Shown here: positions 55,578 to 64,000 of the stretch, piece after piece
Layout of the letters: every line of letters begins with the position of its first letter
Position numbering within the stretch: the stretch's first letter is position 1
Source of the DNA: Sphingomonas sanxanigenens DSM 19645 = NX02
GTDB lineage: Bacteria > Pseudomonadota > Alphaproteobacteria > Sphingomonadales > Sphingomonadaceae
Length of the DNA stretch: 64,000 nucleotides
Assembly (NCBI RefSeq): GCF_000512205.2
Contig: NZ_CP006644.1
Coordinates: 5,408,501 to 5,472,500 of the forward strand
Direction of reading: 5' to 3'
Notes under the pieces: generated by a model
What the model saw: only the letters and a program-made list of their open reading frames with translations
Told to the model about the DNA's origin: nothing
The model's database searches: none
Program-made: the position numbers and the translations under genes

Positions 55578-56917
55578 ATGGCCGTCGAAACCCCCAACCG
55601 CATCCGTGGCACGCAGGACATGCTGGGCGAGGTGCAGGCGCGCTTTGCGCATGTCGTCGCCACGTTCGAACGCGTGCGCAGCCTCTATGGATTCCAACAG
55701 GTTCAGGTGCCGGTGTTCGAGGCGACCGCGGTGTTCGCGCGCTCGCTTGGCGAGACCACCGATGTCGTCTCCAAGGAGATGTACAGTTTCGAGGATCGCG
55801 GCGGCGACAGCCTGACCTTGCGCCCCGAATTCACCGCCGGCATCTCCCGTGCCTATCTGACCGAAGGCTGGCGCCAGTTTGTGCCGCTCAAGCTGACCAC
55901 CTGGGGGCCGCTGTTCCGCTATGAGCGCCCGCAGAAGGGGCGCTTCCGCCAGTTTCACCAGCTCGATGCCGAGATACTGGGCGCTGGCGAGCCCGCTGCA
56001 GACGTCGAGCTGCTATGCTTCGCCGACCAGTTGCTGCGCGAACTCGGCGTGTCCGATGGCGTGACCTTGCAACTGAACACGCTCGGAGACGCGGCGACGC
56101 GGGATGCCTGGCGACAGGCGCTGGTCGATCATTTCGAATCGCACCGTGGCAGCCTGTCCGAAGAGAGCGTCGAGCGGCTGGCGAAGAACCCGCTTCGCAT
56201 CCTCGATAGCAAGGATCCGCGCGACCGGCCTATCGCCGACGCCGCGCCCGAGATCGACGCTTTCCTGACGCCCGAGGCGGCCGACTTCTTCGCGGCAGTC
56301 ACCTCGGGGCTCGACGCGGCCGGCGTCAACTGGACGCGCAACGCGCGGCTGGTGCGCGGGCTCGATTATTATCGCCACACCGCGTTCGAGTTCGTCACCG
56401 ACCGGCTCGGCGCGCAGGGCACCGTGCTGGGCGGCGGCCGCTATGACGGGCTGATCGAGGCGCTGGGCGGCCCCGAGACGCCGGCGGTCGGCTGGGCGGC
56501 GGGTATCGAGCGGCTCGCGATGCTGATCGATGCGCCGAGCGATGCCCGTGTGGATGCTGCTGTGGTGCCGTTGGGAGATGCCGCAGACCGTGTCGCTCAG
56601 GGAATCGCAGCCGAATTGCGACGGTCAGGTGTCAGCGTCGACATGCCTTATCGCGGCAATATGAAGAAGCGGATGGCCAAAGCGAACGCCGTACGCGCAC
56701 GCTATGCGATCATCATCGGCGACGAAGAAGTCGCGAGCCAGTTGGCGACGATCAAGGCGCTCGATACCGGCGAACAGGGCAAGGTGCGGTTAGACCTGCT
56801 GCCGCAGACGCTCTTCGATCTCGTCTTCGCCGCAACGGGATGCGAAGCTCGTGGTGAGCCGGTTCCACCGATGGCCGATGAGTTGCCGTTGATACGCGAG
56901 AAGCGTTCGAGCGCTCC

Positions 56918-56921
<4 letters not shown>
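55578..56921 (+). CDS. hisS: Histidyl-tRNA synthetase
   Basis: 447 aa class II aminoacyl-tRNA synthetase. [28 protein letters not shown] (motif 2 area with [18 protein letters not shown]), the histidine-specific [16 protein letters not shown] and motif 3 [14 protein letters not shown] are all present. The C-terminal anticodon-binding domain spans about 340-447. The start ATG 55578 has no strong Shine-Dalgarno. It overlaps prfA by 4 bp, forming a translation operon. Confidence 0.97.
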
Positions 56922-57991
<1,070 letters not shown>

Positions 57992-57998
57992 CCTCTTG

Positions 57999-58028
57999 TT
58001 TCCTCCCCGCGCGTGCTCGGGGAGGAAG
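57999..58028 (+). repeat. Palindrome that supplies the prmC ribosome-binding site
   Basis: TTTCCTCCCCG (57999-58009) pairs with CGGGGAGGAAG (58018-58028), 10 of 11 bases complementary, with an 8-nt loop. Its right arm is the only Shine-Dalgarno (GGGGAGGAAG) ahead of the prmC GTG at 58031. Folding would hide the site. Confidence 0.65.
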
Positions 58029-58030
58029 GG

Positions 58031-58873
58031 GTGAATTCCGACGCGGCTTCGGCCCTCACCGCCGCCAGCAAGCGCCTCGCCGCCATCTCCGAGACCCCGC
58101 GGCTCGATGCGGAACTGCTCCTCGCCCACGCGCTCGGCATCAGCCGCGAGGATGTATTGCTCGGCCGCCACACCGGCCCGGTGCCGACCGCTTTCGACGC
58201 GCTCGTCGCGCGGCGCGCGGCCGGGGAGCCGATCGCCTATATCACCGGCACGCGCGCCTTCTGGACGATCGAGCTCATGGTCGCGCCCGGCGTGCTGATC
58301 CCGCGGCCCGATACCGAGACGCTGATCGATGCCGCGGTCGCGCATTTCCGGGGCAGGCCGCCGCGGCGCGTGCTCGATCTGGGAACGGGCTCCGGCGCGC
58401 TGCTGCTCGCCGCGCTCGACGAATGGCCTGCAGCGACCGGGCTCGGCATCGACCGCAGCCGCGATGCGCTGGCCATCGCCGGCGCCAATGCCGAGCGGCT
58501 GGGGCTGGCGGCGCGTGCTGCGTTTCGCCTGGGCGACTGGGCGGACGGGGTTTCGGAACGTTTCGATCTGGTGCTGTGCAACCCGCCCTATGTCGAGGCG
58601 GATGCGGCGCTCCCGCGCGACGTGGCGGAACATGAACCGCATTCGGCGCTGTTCGCCGGCCGCGATGGGCTCGACGATTATCGCCGCCTCGCCCCCGGGT
58701 TCGCGCGGCTGCTGCAGCCCGGCGGGATCGCAGCGATCGAGCTGGGCGCGGGACAGTTTTCGCGCGTTGCACCCTTGTTCGATGGGCAAGGGCTCACCAT
58801 ATCTATGGCGCAGGACTTGGCAGGGCGTGAGCGCTGCCTTCTGCTTGCAGCGGGACTCGAAAGCGAAACATAA
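58031..58873 (+). CDS. prmC: Release factor glutamine methyltransferase
   Basis: 280 aa SAM-dependent enzyme that N5-methylates the Gln of the GGQ motif in release factors. The N-terminal helical domain (about 1-75) recognises the factor. The methyltransferase has LDLGTGSGALLLAAL and the catalytic NPPY (184-187) in LCNPPYVEADA. GTG 58031 is set by GGAGGAAG immediately upstream. It follows prfA by 39 bp, next to its own substrate gene. Confidence 0.95.
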   Translation: MNSDAASALTAASKRLAAISETPRLDAELLLAHALGISREDVLLGRHTGPVPTAFDALVARRAAGEPIAYITGTRAFWTIELMVAPGVLIPRPDTETLIDAAVAHFRGRPPRRVLDLGTGSGALLLAALDEWPAATGLGIDRSRDALAIAGANAERLGLAARAAFRLGDWADGVSERFDLVLCNPPYVEADAALPRDVAEHEPHSALFAGRDGLDDYRRLAPGFARLLQPGGIAAIELGAGQFSRVAPLFDGQGLTISMAQDLAGRERCLLLAAGLESET

Positions 58874-58931
58874 AAGCGCTTGGTTTCTCGCTGTGGAGCC
58901 GCTAGGAGGCGGCCGGGGACAGGCGCTTTTT
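58872..58931 (+). terminator. Branched hairpin after prmC
   Basis: AAAAGCGC (58872-58879) pairs with GCGCTTTT (58923-58930), followed by one more T, with an inner CCGC...GCGG stem. It begins at the prmC stop codon and probably ends the hisS-prfA-prmC transcript. The rest of the gap to 59106 shows no gene. Confidence 0.55.
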
Positions 58932-59106
58932 CAACGACCCGCGTTTGGCGACGCGCCTCTCACCGAACTCCTTTAGTCATGTCCGCTGTGGTCCGGCGGC
59001 ACGGCAGTCGATGCTCGATCGCTGAAGGGCGGTCTGCATCCGGGAGTCTGGCTATATCCGTTCGATCGGGAGCTGGTGACGTTTCGAAGACGAGGACAGC
59101 AAGAAG

Positions 59107-59988
59107 TTGATCAACAATCGTCAGGCCGGCCGCCGTCGCGGCCGTGGCGGCCAGCGGCCGCAGGGGAGTAACCCCAATCGCGGTCCCGAAAGCGGCAACC
59201 GCATCGACAATCGTGCGCGCGGCAATGCTGCGCAGCTGCACGAGAAATACAAGACCCTGGCGCGCGACGCGCAGACCCAGGGCGATCGCGTGATGTTCGA
59301 ATATTACTCGCAGTTTGCGGATCATTATTTCCGCGTGCTCAACGAGAACCGTTCGCGCTTCGAAGAGAATCGCCGCCAGCGCGACGATTACTCCGATGGT
59401 GAGGAGGGTGACGACGATGGTGCGTCGTTCGAGGCCGAGGGCGAAGAGTTCGTCCGCCGCGAGCAGCCCGAGCGTCGCGAACAGCGCCAGCCCTATAACG
59501 GCCAGCAGCAGCGCGGCGACCGTGATTCACGTGGCGAGCGTGAGCCGCGCGCGGACCGGGAGCCGCGCGCGGAGCGCGAACCCCGTCCAGACCGTGAACC
59601 TCGTGCCGAACGGGAACCTCGCGGCGACCGCGAACCGCGCTTCCAGCGCGAAGAGCGTCGCCCGGAGCCGGCGGTCGCGCCGGAACCCGTCTCGGCTGCG
59701 CCTGCCCCGGCCGAGGAAGAAGAGCGGCCCCGTCCGCGCCGTGGCCGTCCGCCGCGTCGTCGCGATGCGGAAGAGAGCCATGCGATCGACGCCGCGGTGC
59801 TGCCGCCGGCCTTCGCAGCGCCCGAACCCCAACCGGCTGCGGCGCCCGCCCCGGCGGCTGCCGAGCTGCCGCTGAACGGGGGCAACGGCACGCACGCCGA
59901 AGCCGACACCACCGAGGCTCCGGCCGAAACGCCGAAGCGTCGTCGCGGCCGTCCGCGGAAGACCGAGGGCGACGCGCCGGTCGTCTGA
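59107..59988 (+). CDS. DUF4167 protein with RNA/DNA-binding-like tails
   Basis: 293 aa from TTG 59107. The N-terminal Arg/Gly/Asn-rich segment and the DUF4167 core (about 30-95; ARGNAAQLHEKYKTLARDA, MFEYYSQFADHYFRVLNENR) are typical of alphaproteobacteria, where the gene often follows prmC. The middle (about 140-180) is built from near-repeats of REPRADREPRAE, clearly repetitive in the DNA as well. Two AT-hook-like cores, RRGRPPRRR and RRGRPRKTEG, lie in the C-terminal half. A nucleic-acid-binding role is inferred. Confidence 0.88.
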   Translation: MINNRQAGRRRGRGGQRPQGSNPNRGPESGNRIDNRARGNAAQLHEKYKTLARDAQTQGDRVMFEYYSQFADHYFRVLNENRSRFEENRRQRDDYSDGEEGDDDGASFEAEGEEFVRREQPERREQRQPYNGQQQRGDRDSRGEREPRADREPRAEREPRPDREPRAEREPRGDREPRFQREERRPEPAVAPEPVSAAPAPAEEEERPRPRRGRPPRRRDAEESHAIDAAVLPPAFAAPEPQPAAAPAPAAAELPLNGGNGTHAEADTTEAPAETPKRRRGRPRKTEGDAPVV

Positions 59989-60017
59989 GTCGAAGCCCGA
60001 AATAGGGCTTCGCAAAA

Positions 60018-60070
60018 CGCATCAAAGCGGGCATCACCCTCGGATAATCGAGGGGGTGCCCGTTGATGCG
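60018..60070 (+). promoter_or_regulatory. Hairpin enclosing the ribosome-binding site and start of the first DUF4139 gene
   Basis: The left arm (60018-60042) begins CGCATCAA, then GCGGGCA and ACCCTCG. The right arm (60049-60070) is CGAGGGGGTGCCCG then TTGATGCG. The arms are complementary apart from small bulges, around a 6-nt loop GATAAT. The right arm contains the purine-rich ribosome-binding region and the ATG at 60066. It could be a translational switch or serve as the terminator of the DUF4167 gene. Confidence 0.65.
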
Positions 60071-61484
60071 TAAGTCGTCGTTCGTCGTTGCCGCACTGAT
60101 GTTTTCCGCGGCAGGTCAGGCATTTGCCCAGACGGCGGTGACTCCGCCCCCCGCCCCCGACGTGGTCGGCAGCGCGCAGGGTGACGTGTCCGTCACGATC
60201 TACCAGAACGGCCAGGCGCTGGTGCAGGATGTGCGGGAACTCAGCCTTCCCGCCGGCCGCACGCGCCAGGAATTTCCCGACGTCTCAGCGCAGATCCGCG
60301 CCGAGACGGTGTCGCTCGCCGGCCCCGGCCTCGGCATCGTCGAGCAGAATTTCGACTTCGACCTGCTCTCGCCCGACAAGCTGATGGAAAAGGCGGTGGG
60401 GTCGGTCGTCACGATCGTCCGCACCAACCCGGCGACCGGCGCTGAGACGCGCGAACAGGCCAGGGTGCTCGCCGCAAATGGCGGCATCGTCCTCCAGATC
60501 GGCAACCGCATCGAGGTGCTGCGTGACGATGGGCTGCCCGTCCGCGTGGTGTTCGACAAGGTGCCCGAAAATCTGCGCGCGCGCCCGACCCTGTCGGTGA
60601 CCCTGCAGGTCGCGCAGGCCGGCCGGATCCCTGCTGCGCTCAGCTATCTGACCCCGGGCCTCGGCTGGACCAGCGACTATGTGATGCTGTTCGACGAGGC
60701 CAAGGGCGCGATCGACATGCAGGGCTGGGTCACGCTCTCCAACAACACCGGCACCAGCTATCGCAACGCCGATGTGCTGCTGGTCGCGGCGAACCCCAAC
60801 GCCGGCGGCGGTCGCCGCGGGCTCGGCCAGCTCGGCGATGCGACGATCGAGGAGGCCGGCACCGAGACCGGCGCGCGCGAGCGGCTGGGCGATTTCTATC
60901 TCTATCCGCTCGCCGAACGCACCACGATCGCCAACGCGCAGCAGAAGCAGGTGAGCTTCCTCGACGTGAAGGGCGCGCCGGCCCGCAAGGCCTATGAGTG
61001 GAACAATCGCTGGATGGGCAGCGATACCGACTTCCGCAGCGCTGCGACCGTGCTCAAATTCTCGACCTCGAAGCAGGGCGGCCTGGGCGACCAGCTGCCG
61101 CAGGGCACGATTCGCGTCTATATGCGCGACGCGCGCGGCGATCCGCAGTTCATCGGCGAGAGCCGCGTCGATGCCGCGCCGATGGGCTCGCAGATGGCGA
61201 TCCGTACCGGCGAGGCGTTCGACGTGAAGGGCACCGCCACGGTGGTGAAGCGCGAACGGCTGTCGTCGAAGCGTTGGCGCACCGAGATGCGCTATGAGTT
61301 CAGCAATGCCCGCGCCGATCAGGTCACCGTCGAAGCCGGGCAGGACGGGCTGTGGGGCGATGTCCGCATCGTTTCCGCCACGCTCGAAGGGCAGCGCGTC
61401 TCCGCCGACCGGATGGAATGGAAGGTGCCGGTGCCCGCCAATGGCAAGGCCGGCTACACGGTGGTGTTCGACACCCGGTACTGA
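60066..61484 (+). CDS. DUF4139 domain protein, paralogue 1 (secreted)
   Basis: 472 aa with signal peptide (FVVAALMFSAAGQAFAQTA). The N-terminal domain (about 35-190) has VTIYQNGQALVQDVRELSLP; the second half is the DUF4139 beta domain, e.g. LGDFYLYPLAERTTIANAQQ, FIGESRVDAAPMGSQMAIRT and ARADQVTVEAG. Function is unknown; the family is predicted to be exported and mucoidy-related in some annotations, without proof. The start TTG 60063 or ATG 60066 lies inside a hairpin. It precedes two further family members. Confidence 0.88.
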   Translation: MRKSSFVVAALMFSAAGQAFAQTAVTPPPAPDVVGSAQGDVSVTIYQNGQALVQDVRELSLPAGRTRQEFPDVSAQIRAETVSLAGPGLGIVEQNFDFDLLSPDKLMEKAVGSVVTIVRTNPATGAETREQARVLAANGGIVLQIGNRIEVLRDDGLPVRVVFDKVPENLRARPTLSVTLQVAQAGRIPAALSYLTPGLGWTSDYVMLFDEAKGAIDMQGWVTLSNNTGTSYRNADVLLVAANPNAGGGRRGLGQLGDATIEEAGTETGARERLGDFYLYPLAERTTIANAQQKQVSFLDVKGAPARKAYEWNNRWMGSDTDFRSAATVLKFSTSKQGGLGDQLPQGTIRVYMRDARGDPQFIGESRVDAAPMGSQMAIRTGEAFDVKGTATVVKRERLSSKRWRTEMRYEFSNARADQVTVEAGQDGLWGDVRIVSATLEGQRVSADRMEWKVPVPANGKAGYTVVFDTRY

Positions 61485-61488
61485 CGCG

Positions 61489-63093
61489 ATGGCCCGCGGC
61501 CTTGCTGTTCTGGCGGTCTCGATGGTCGTGGCGGCGCCTGCCGCCGCGCAGACTGTCGTCACGTCCGACCGCATCGATGCGGTTTCGGTGACGGTCTATC
61601 GCGCGCCGCAGCCGAAGCCGCGATTCCGGCGCGATGCGCCGATGGAGCGTCGCGCCGACCAGGGCTGGCCCGGCGGCTACGCCTTGATCACCGAGACGCG
61701 GACGATCCGGCTGCCGGCGGGCCGCTCGGTGATCCGTTTCGAGGGCGTGTCGCAGGGGATGCTGCCCGAATCGGCGATCGTCACCGGATTGCCGCGGCAG
61801 GTCGTCGAGAAGAATCGCGATGCGCGGCTGCTGTCGCCGGCAGCGTTGGTCGATGCGTATCTCAAGCGGCGCGTGACGGTGCGCCGCACCAACCGCGCGA
61901 CCGGTGCGGTGCGCGAACAGGATGCGGTGATCCAGTCGGGGCCTGGGGGAGGGGTGCTGCTGACGACGGCCGAGGGCGTCGAGGCGCTTGGCTGCTCGGG
62001 GCTGGCGGAAACATTGGCCTATCCCGGCGTGCCCGCCGATCTTTCCGCGCGCCCGACCCTGTCGGTGGTCGCCGACAGTACCGGTGCGGCGACCGCGACG
62101 ATCCAGCTTTCCTATCTCGCCGAAGGGCTCGACTGGTCGGCGAGCTATGTTGCGCGCGTCGCACCGGATGGCGAGACGCTGGATCTGTTCGCCTGGGCGA
62201 CGATCGTCAACGGCGGCAGCGAGGGGTTCGCGGACGCGCGCACGCAGACCGTGGCGGGGCTGCCCAATCGCGAGGGCAGGGCGCCGCAGCCGCGGAGCCC
62301 GGCGCCCGATCTGCGCCTGCAATGCTGGCCGATGGATATCACCAGCACGCATCCGCGATGGGGAGACCCCGTCCCGCCACCGCCGCCTCCTCCGGCGCCG
62401 ATGGCGATGGACGAACGCGCGGAAGAGATCGTCGTCACCGCGCAACGCCTGCAACGGGGCATGCTCGCCGCGCCGGTGGCGGTGATGGTCGCCGAGCAGG
62501 AGGAACTGGGTGACCTCAAGCTCTATCGCATTCCCGAGCCGGTGACGGTCGCCGCGCAAAGCCGCAAGCAGGTGGCGATGATCGACCGCAAGCGCGTTCG
62601 CTTCGAGCGCATCTATGGCGCCGCGTTCGAGTCGTTCGAGCTGCCGGCGTATGCGGACGAGAACCAGCCCGGCCCGGAGAGCGCGTCGCTTGTGCTGCGT
62701 ACCGAGAACAAGACGGGCCAGGGGCTCGGCCTGCCGCTGCCGGCTGGCGCGGTGTCGATCTTCGAGGATGACGGCACCCAATCGCTGCTGGTCGGCGAGG
62801 CGCGGCTCGACGACCGCGCGATCGGCGACGAGGTGGAACTCGCGATCGGCGACAGCCCCGAGGTGCAGTATCGGATCACCGCGCACCCGCGGCGCGGCAA
62901 GCGCCAGAACTATGAGGCGCGGGTCACCAATGCCAAGCCGGTGCCGGTGACCTTCGAACTGGCCATTCCCTATCGGCTCGCGTCCGCGAGCGAGACGCTC
63001 GGGCAGCGCAAGGGGCAGCCGCTGTGGCGCACCACCGTGCCCGCCAATGGCGCGGCGACATTGCGCTTCACCCTGAAGCTGGAGCGCGAATGA
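61489..63093 (+). CDS. DUF4139 domain protein, paralogue 2, with TonB-box-like insert
   Basis: 534 aa with signal peptide (LAVLAVSMVVAAPAAAQTVV). The N-terminal domain includes GYALITETRTIRLPAGRSVI and FEGVSQGMLPESAIVTGLP, nearly the same as paralogue 3. A linker at about 290-330 has a run of eight prolines (interrupted by one Ala) and then EEIVVTAQRLQ (312-322), a match to the TonB-box/plug opening of sphingomonad receptors. It is followed by the DUF4139 domain (LGDLKLYRIPEPVTVAAQSR). It lies 4 bp after paralogue 1 and overlaps paralogue 3 by 4 bp. Confidence 0.88.
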   Translation: MARGLAVLAVSMVVAAPAAAQTVVTSDRIDAVSVTVYRAPQPKPRFRRDAPMERRADQGWPGGYALITETRTIRLPAGRSVIRFEGVSQGMLPESAIVTGLPRQVVEKNRDARLLSPAALVDAYLKRRVTVRRTNRATGAVREQDAVIQSGPGGGVLLTTAEGVEALGCSGLAETLAYPGVPADLSARPTLSVVADSTGAATATIQLSYLAEGLDWSASYVARVAPDGETLDLFAWATIVNGGSEGFADARTQTVAGLPNREGRAPQPRSPAPDLRLQCWPMDITSTHPRWGDPVPPPPPPPAPMAMDERAEEIVVTAQRLQRGMLAAPVAVMVAEQEELGDLKLYRIPEPVTVAAQSRKQVAMIDRKRVRFERIYGAAFESFELPAYADENQPGPESASLVLRTENKTGQGLGLPLPAGAVSIFEDDGTQSLLVGEARLDDRAIGDEVELAIGDSPEVQYRITAHPRRGKRQNYEARVTNAKPVPVTFELAIPYRLASASETLGQRKGQPLWRTTVPANGAATLRFTLKLERE

Positions 63094-64000
63094 CGCGCGG
63101 CGCATGCCTCTGGCTGATGCCGGCGGCGGCGCTGTTCGTCGCGGCCCCGGTGGCGGCCCAAACCGTGGTCGACTCGGACCGGATCGATAAGGTCGCGGTC
63201 ACGCTCTATCGTGACCCCCAGCCGGCGCCGAATGCCGACGCCGGCTGGCCGACCGGCTATGCGCTGGTCACCGAGACGCGGACGATCCGCGTGCCCGCCG
63301 GCCGCGCGGTGATCCGCTTCGAGGGCGTTTCGCAGGGCATGATGCCCGAAACCGCGATCGTCACCGGCCTGCCGCGCGACGTGAACGAGAAGAATCGCGA
63401 CGCATTGCTGCTCTCCCCCGCGGCGCTGATCGACGCCCATCTCAAGCGCCGCGTGGTGCTGCGGCGGACCGACCCGGTGACGGGGCAGCGCCGCGCCGAA
63501 CCGGCGGTGGTCGAATCGGGGCCGGATGGCGGCGTGGTGCTGACCACGCCCGCTGGCGTCGAGGCGCTGCGCTGCTCGGGACTGCCGGAATCGACCGTCT
63601 ATGCGCGCGTGCCCGAGGGGCTGTCGGCCAAGCCGACCTTGTCGGTGGTGACCGAAAGCCCGAAGGCGGCGACGGTCACGGTGCAACTCTCCTACCTCGC
63701 GCAGGGCTTCGACTGGTCCGCGACCTATGTTGCGCGGATCGGGGGGGATGGCACCAGCCTCGACCTGTTCGCCTGGCTTACGGTGAAGAATGGCGGCAGC
63801 ACCGGATTCGCCGCGGCGCAGACGCAGGCGGTGGCGGGGCGGCTCAACAAGGAGGCCGCGGCGGCGCTGCCGGCAAGCCCCGATCCGGCGCTGCGGATCG
63901 ACTGCTGGCCGATGGACGTCACCAGCAGCTTCCCCGCCTGGACGATCGAGCGGCTGCAACTGCCCGAGGCGCCGGCCTATTGGTATGGTGATCGCTACGG
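63090..64000 (+). CDS. DUF4139 domain protein, paralogue 3 (partial, runs off the window)
   Basis: About 303 codons are visible from ATG 63090, which overlaps the previous stop (ATGA). There is a signal peptide (PAAALFVAAPVAAQTVVDS). The N-terminal domain matches paralogue 2 closely (GYALVTETRTIRVPAGRAVI, FEGVSQGMMPETAIVTGLP). The C-terminal DUF4139 domain and any linker motif lie beyond base 64000. Likely one operon with the two preceding paralogues. Confidence 0.85.
   Translation, partial: MTRGACLWLMPAAALFVAAPVAAQTVVDSDRIDKVAVTLYRDPQPAPNADAGWPTGYALVTETRTIRVPAGRAVIRFEGVSQGMMPETAIVTGLPRDVNEKNRDALLLSPAALIDAHLKRRVVLRRTDPVTGQRRAEPAVVESGPDGGVVLTTPAGVEALRCSGLPESTVYARVPEGLSAKPTLSVVTESPKAATVTVQLSYLAQGFDWSATYVARIGGDGTSLDLFAWLTVKNGGSTGFAAAQTQAVAGRLNKEAAAALPASPDPALRIDCWPMDVTSSFPAWTIERLQLPEAPAYWYGDRY

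Overview
The window is a 64 kb piece of chromosome from a high-GC alphaproteobacterium, most likely a sphingomonad (Sphingomonas or a close relative). The evidence is gene content and order: gpsA-tsaD // hemC-hemD-mitofilin-like, prfA-prmC-DUF4167, cobS-cobT, a heparinase-fold gene inside an rpe/purH operon, and repeated CTCCCC...GGGGAG palindromes between genes. This assignment is inference; there is no rRNA or complete marker set here. No phage, transposase, CRISPR array or plasmid function was seen. The region reads as ordinary chromosome with a few accessory patches.

Layout. 1-4309: partial DUF389 membrane protein, nhaA, an acetylpolyamine amidohydrolase-like deacetylase and a LysR regulator. 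4346-8111: a five-gene leftward operon (two VOC/PhnB-type genes, a doubled DUF1428 gene, a DoxX membrane protein, another VOC gene) facing a divergent HxlR regulator fused to an SCP2-like tail. 8232-11173: cobS-cobT. 11264-14766: small envelope proteins, an esterase-like secreted protein, rpmB, tadA, DUF1801. 14841-22354: argG converging on a leftward operon of htpX-like protease, rsmB, rpe, heparinase-fold gene and purH. 22424-27825: SDHAF4-like protein, DUF1993, gpsA and tsaD, then divergent hemC, hemD and a Mic60/mitofilin-like gene. 27893-28305: two identical tRNA-Gly(GCC) genes in a 256-bp tandem duplication that includes their promoters.

28417-33452: a cnoX-like thioredoxin/TPR gene, a Lon-N-domain protein and a Trm112-like protein; a UbiH-family hydroxylase; and an overlapping purine-salvage pair (adenine/adenosine deaminase plus phosphoribosyltransferase). 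33519-38779: ftsK, lolA, a candidate structured RNA, xthA and ribA carrying a degenerate RibB-like N-terminus. 38808-43452: a two-active-site retropepsin-like protein and a divergent pair from the 'ligase-associated' DNA repair set (Lhr-like helicase and MBL exonuclease) with no ligase next to them. 43498-49476: GAF-GGDEF cyclase, a tiny protein, threonine aldolase, DMT transporter overlapping an SDR gene tail to tail, a 138-bp inverted-repeat element and an M28 peptidase.

49637-58873: pepN, thioesterase, alpha/beta hydrolase, OmpA-type protein, lipoprotein, EI24-type membrane protein, then hisS-prfA-prmC. 59107-64000: DUF4167 protein with AT-hook motifs, then three tandem DUF4139 secreted proteins. 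The first has its ribosome-binding site and start codon inside a long hairpin. The second contains a TonB-box-like sequence in a linker.

For something undescribed, the best candidates are the DUF4139 trio (TonB-box-like insert plus a start-occluding hairpin), the HxlR-SCP2 / VOC / DUF1428 cluster with its 21-bp-phased operator, the structured RNA between lolA and xthA, and the tandem retropepsin. None is proven to be a new system from sequence alone.
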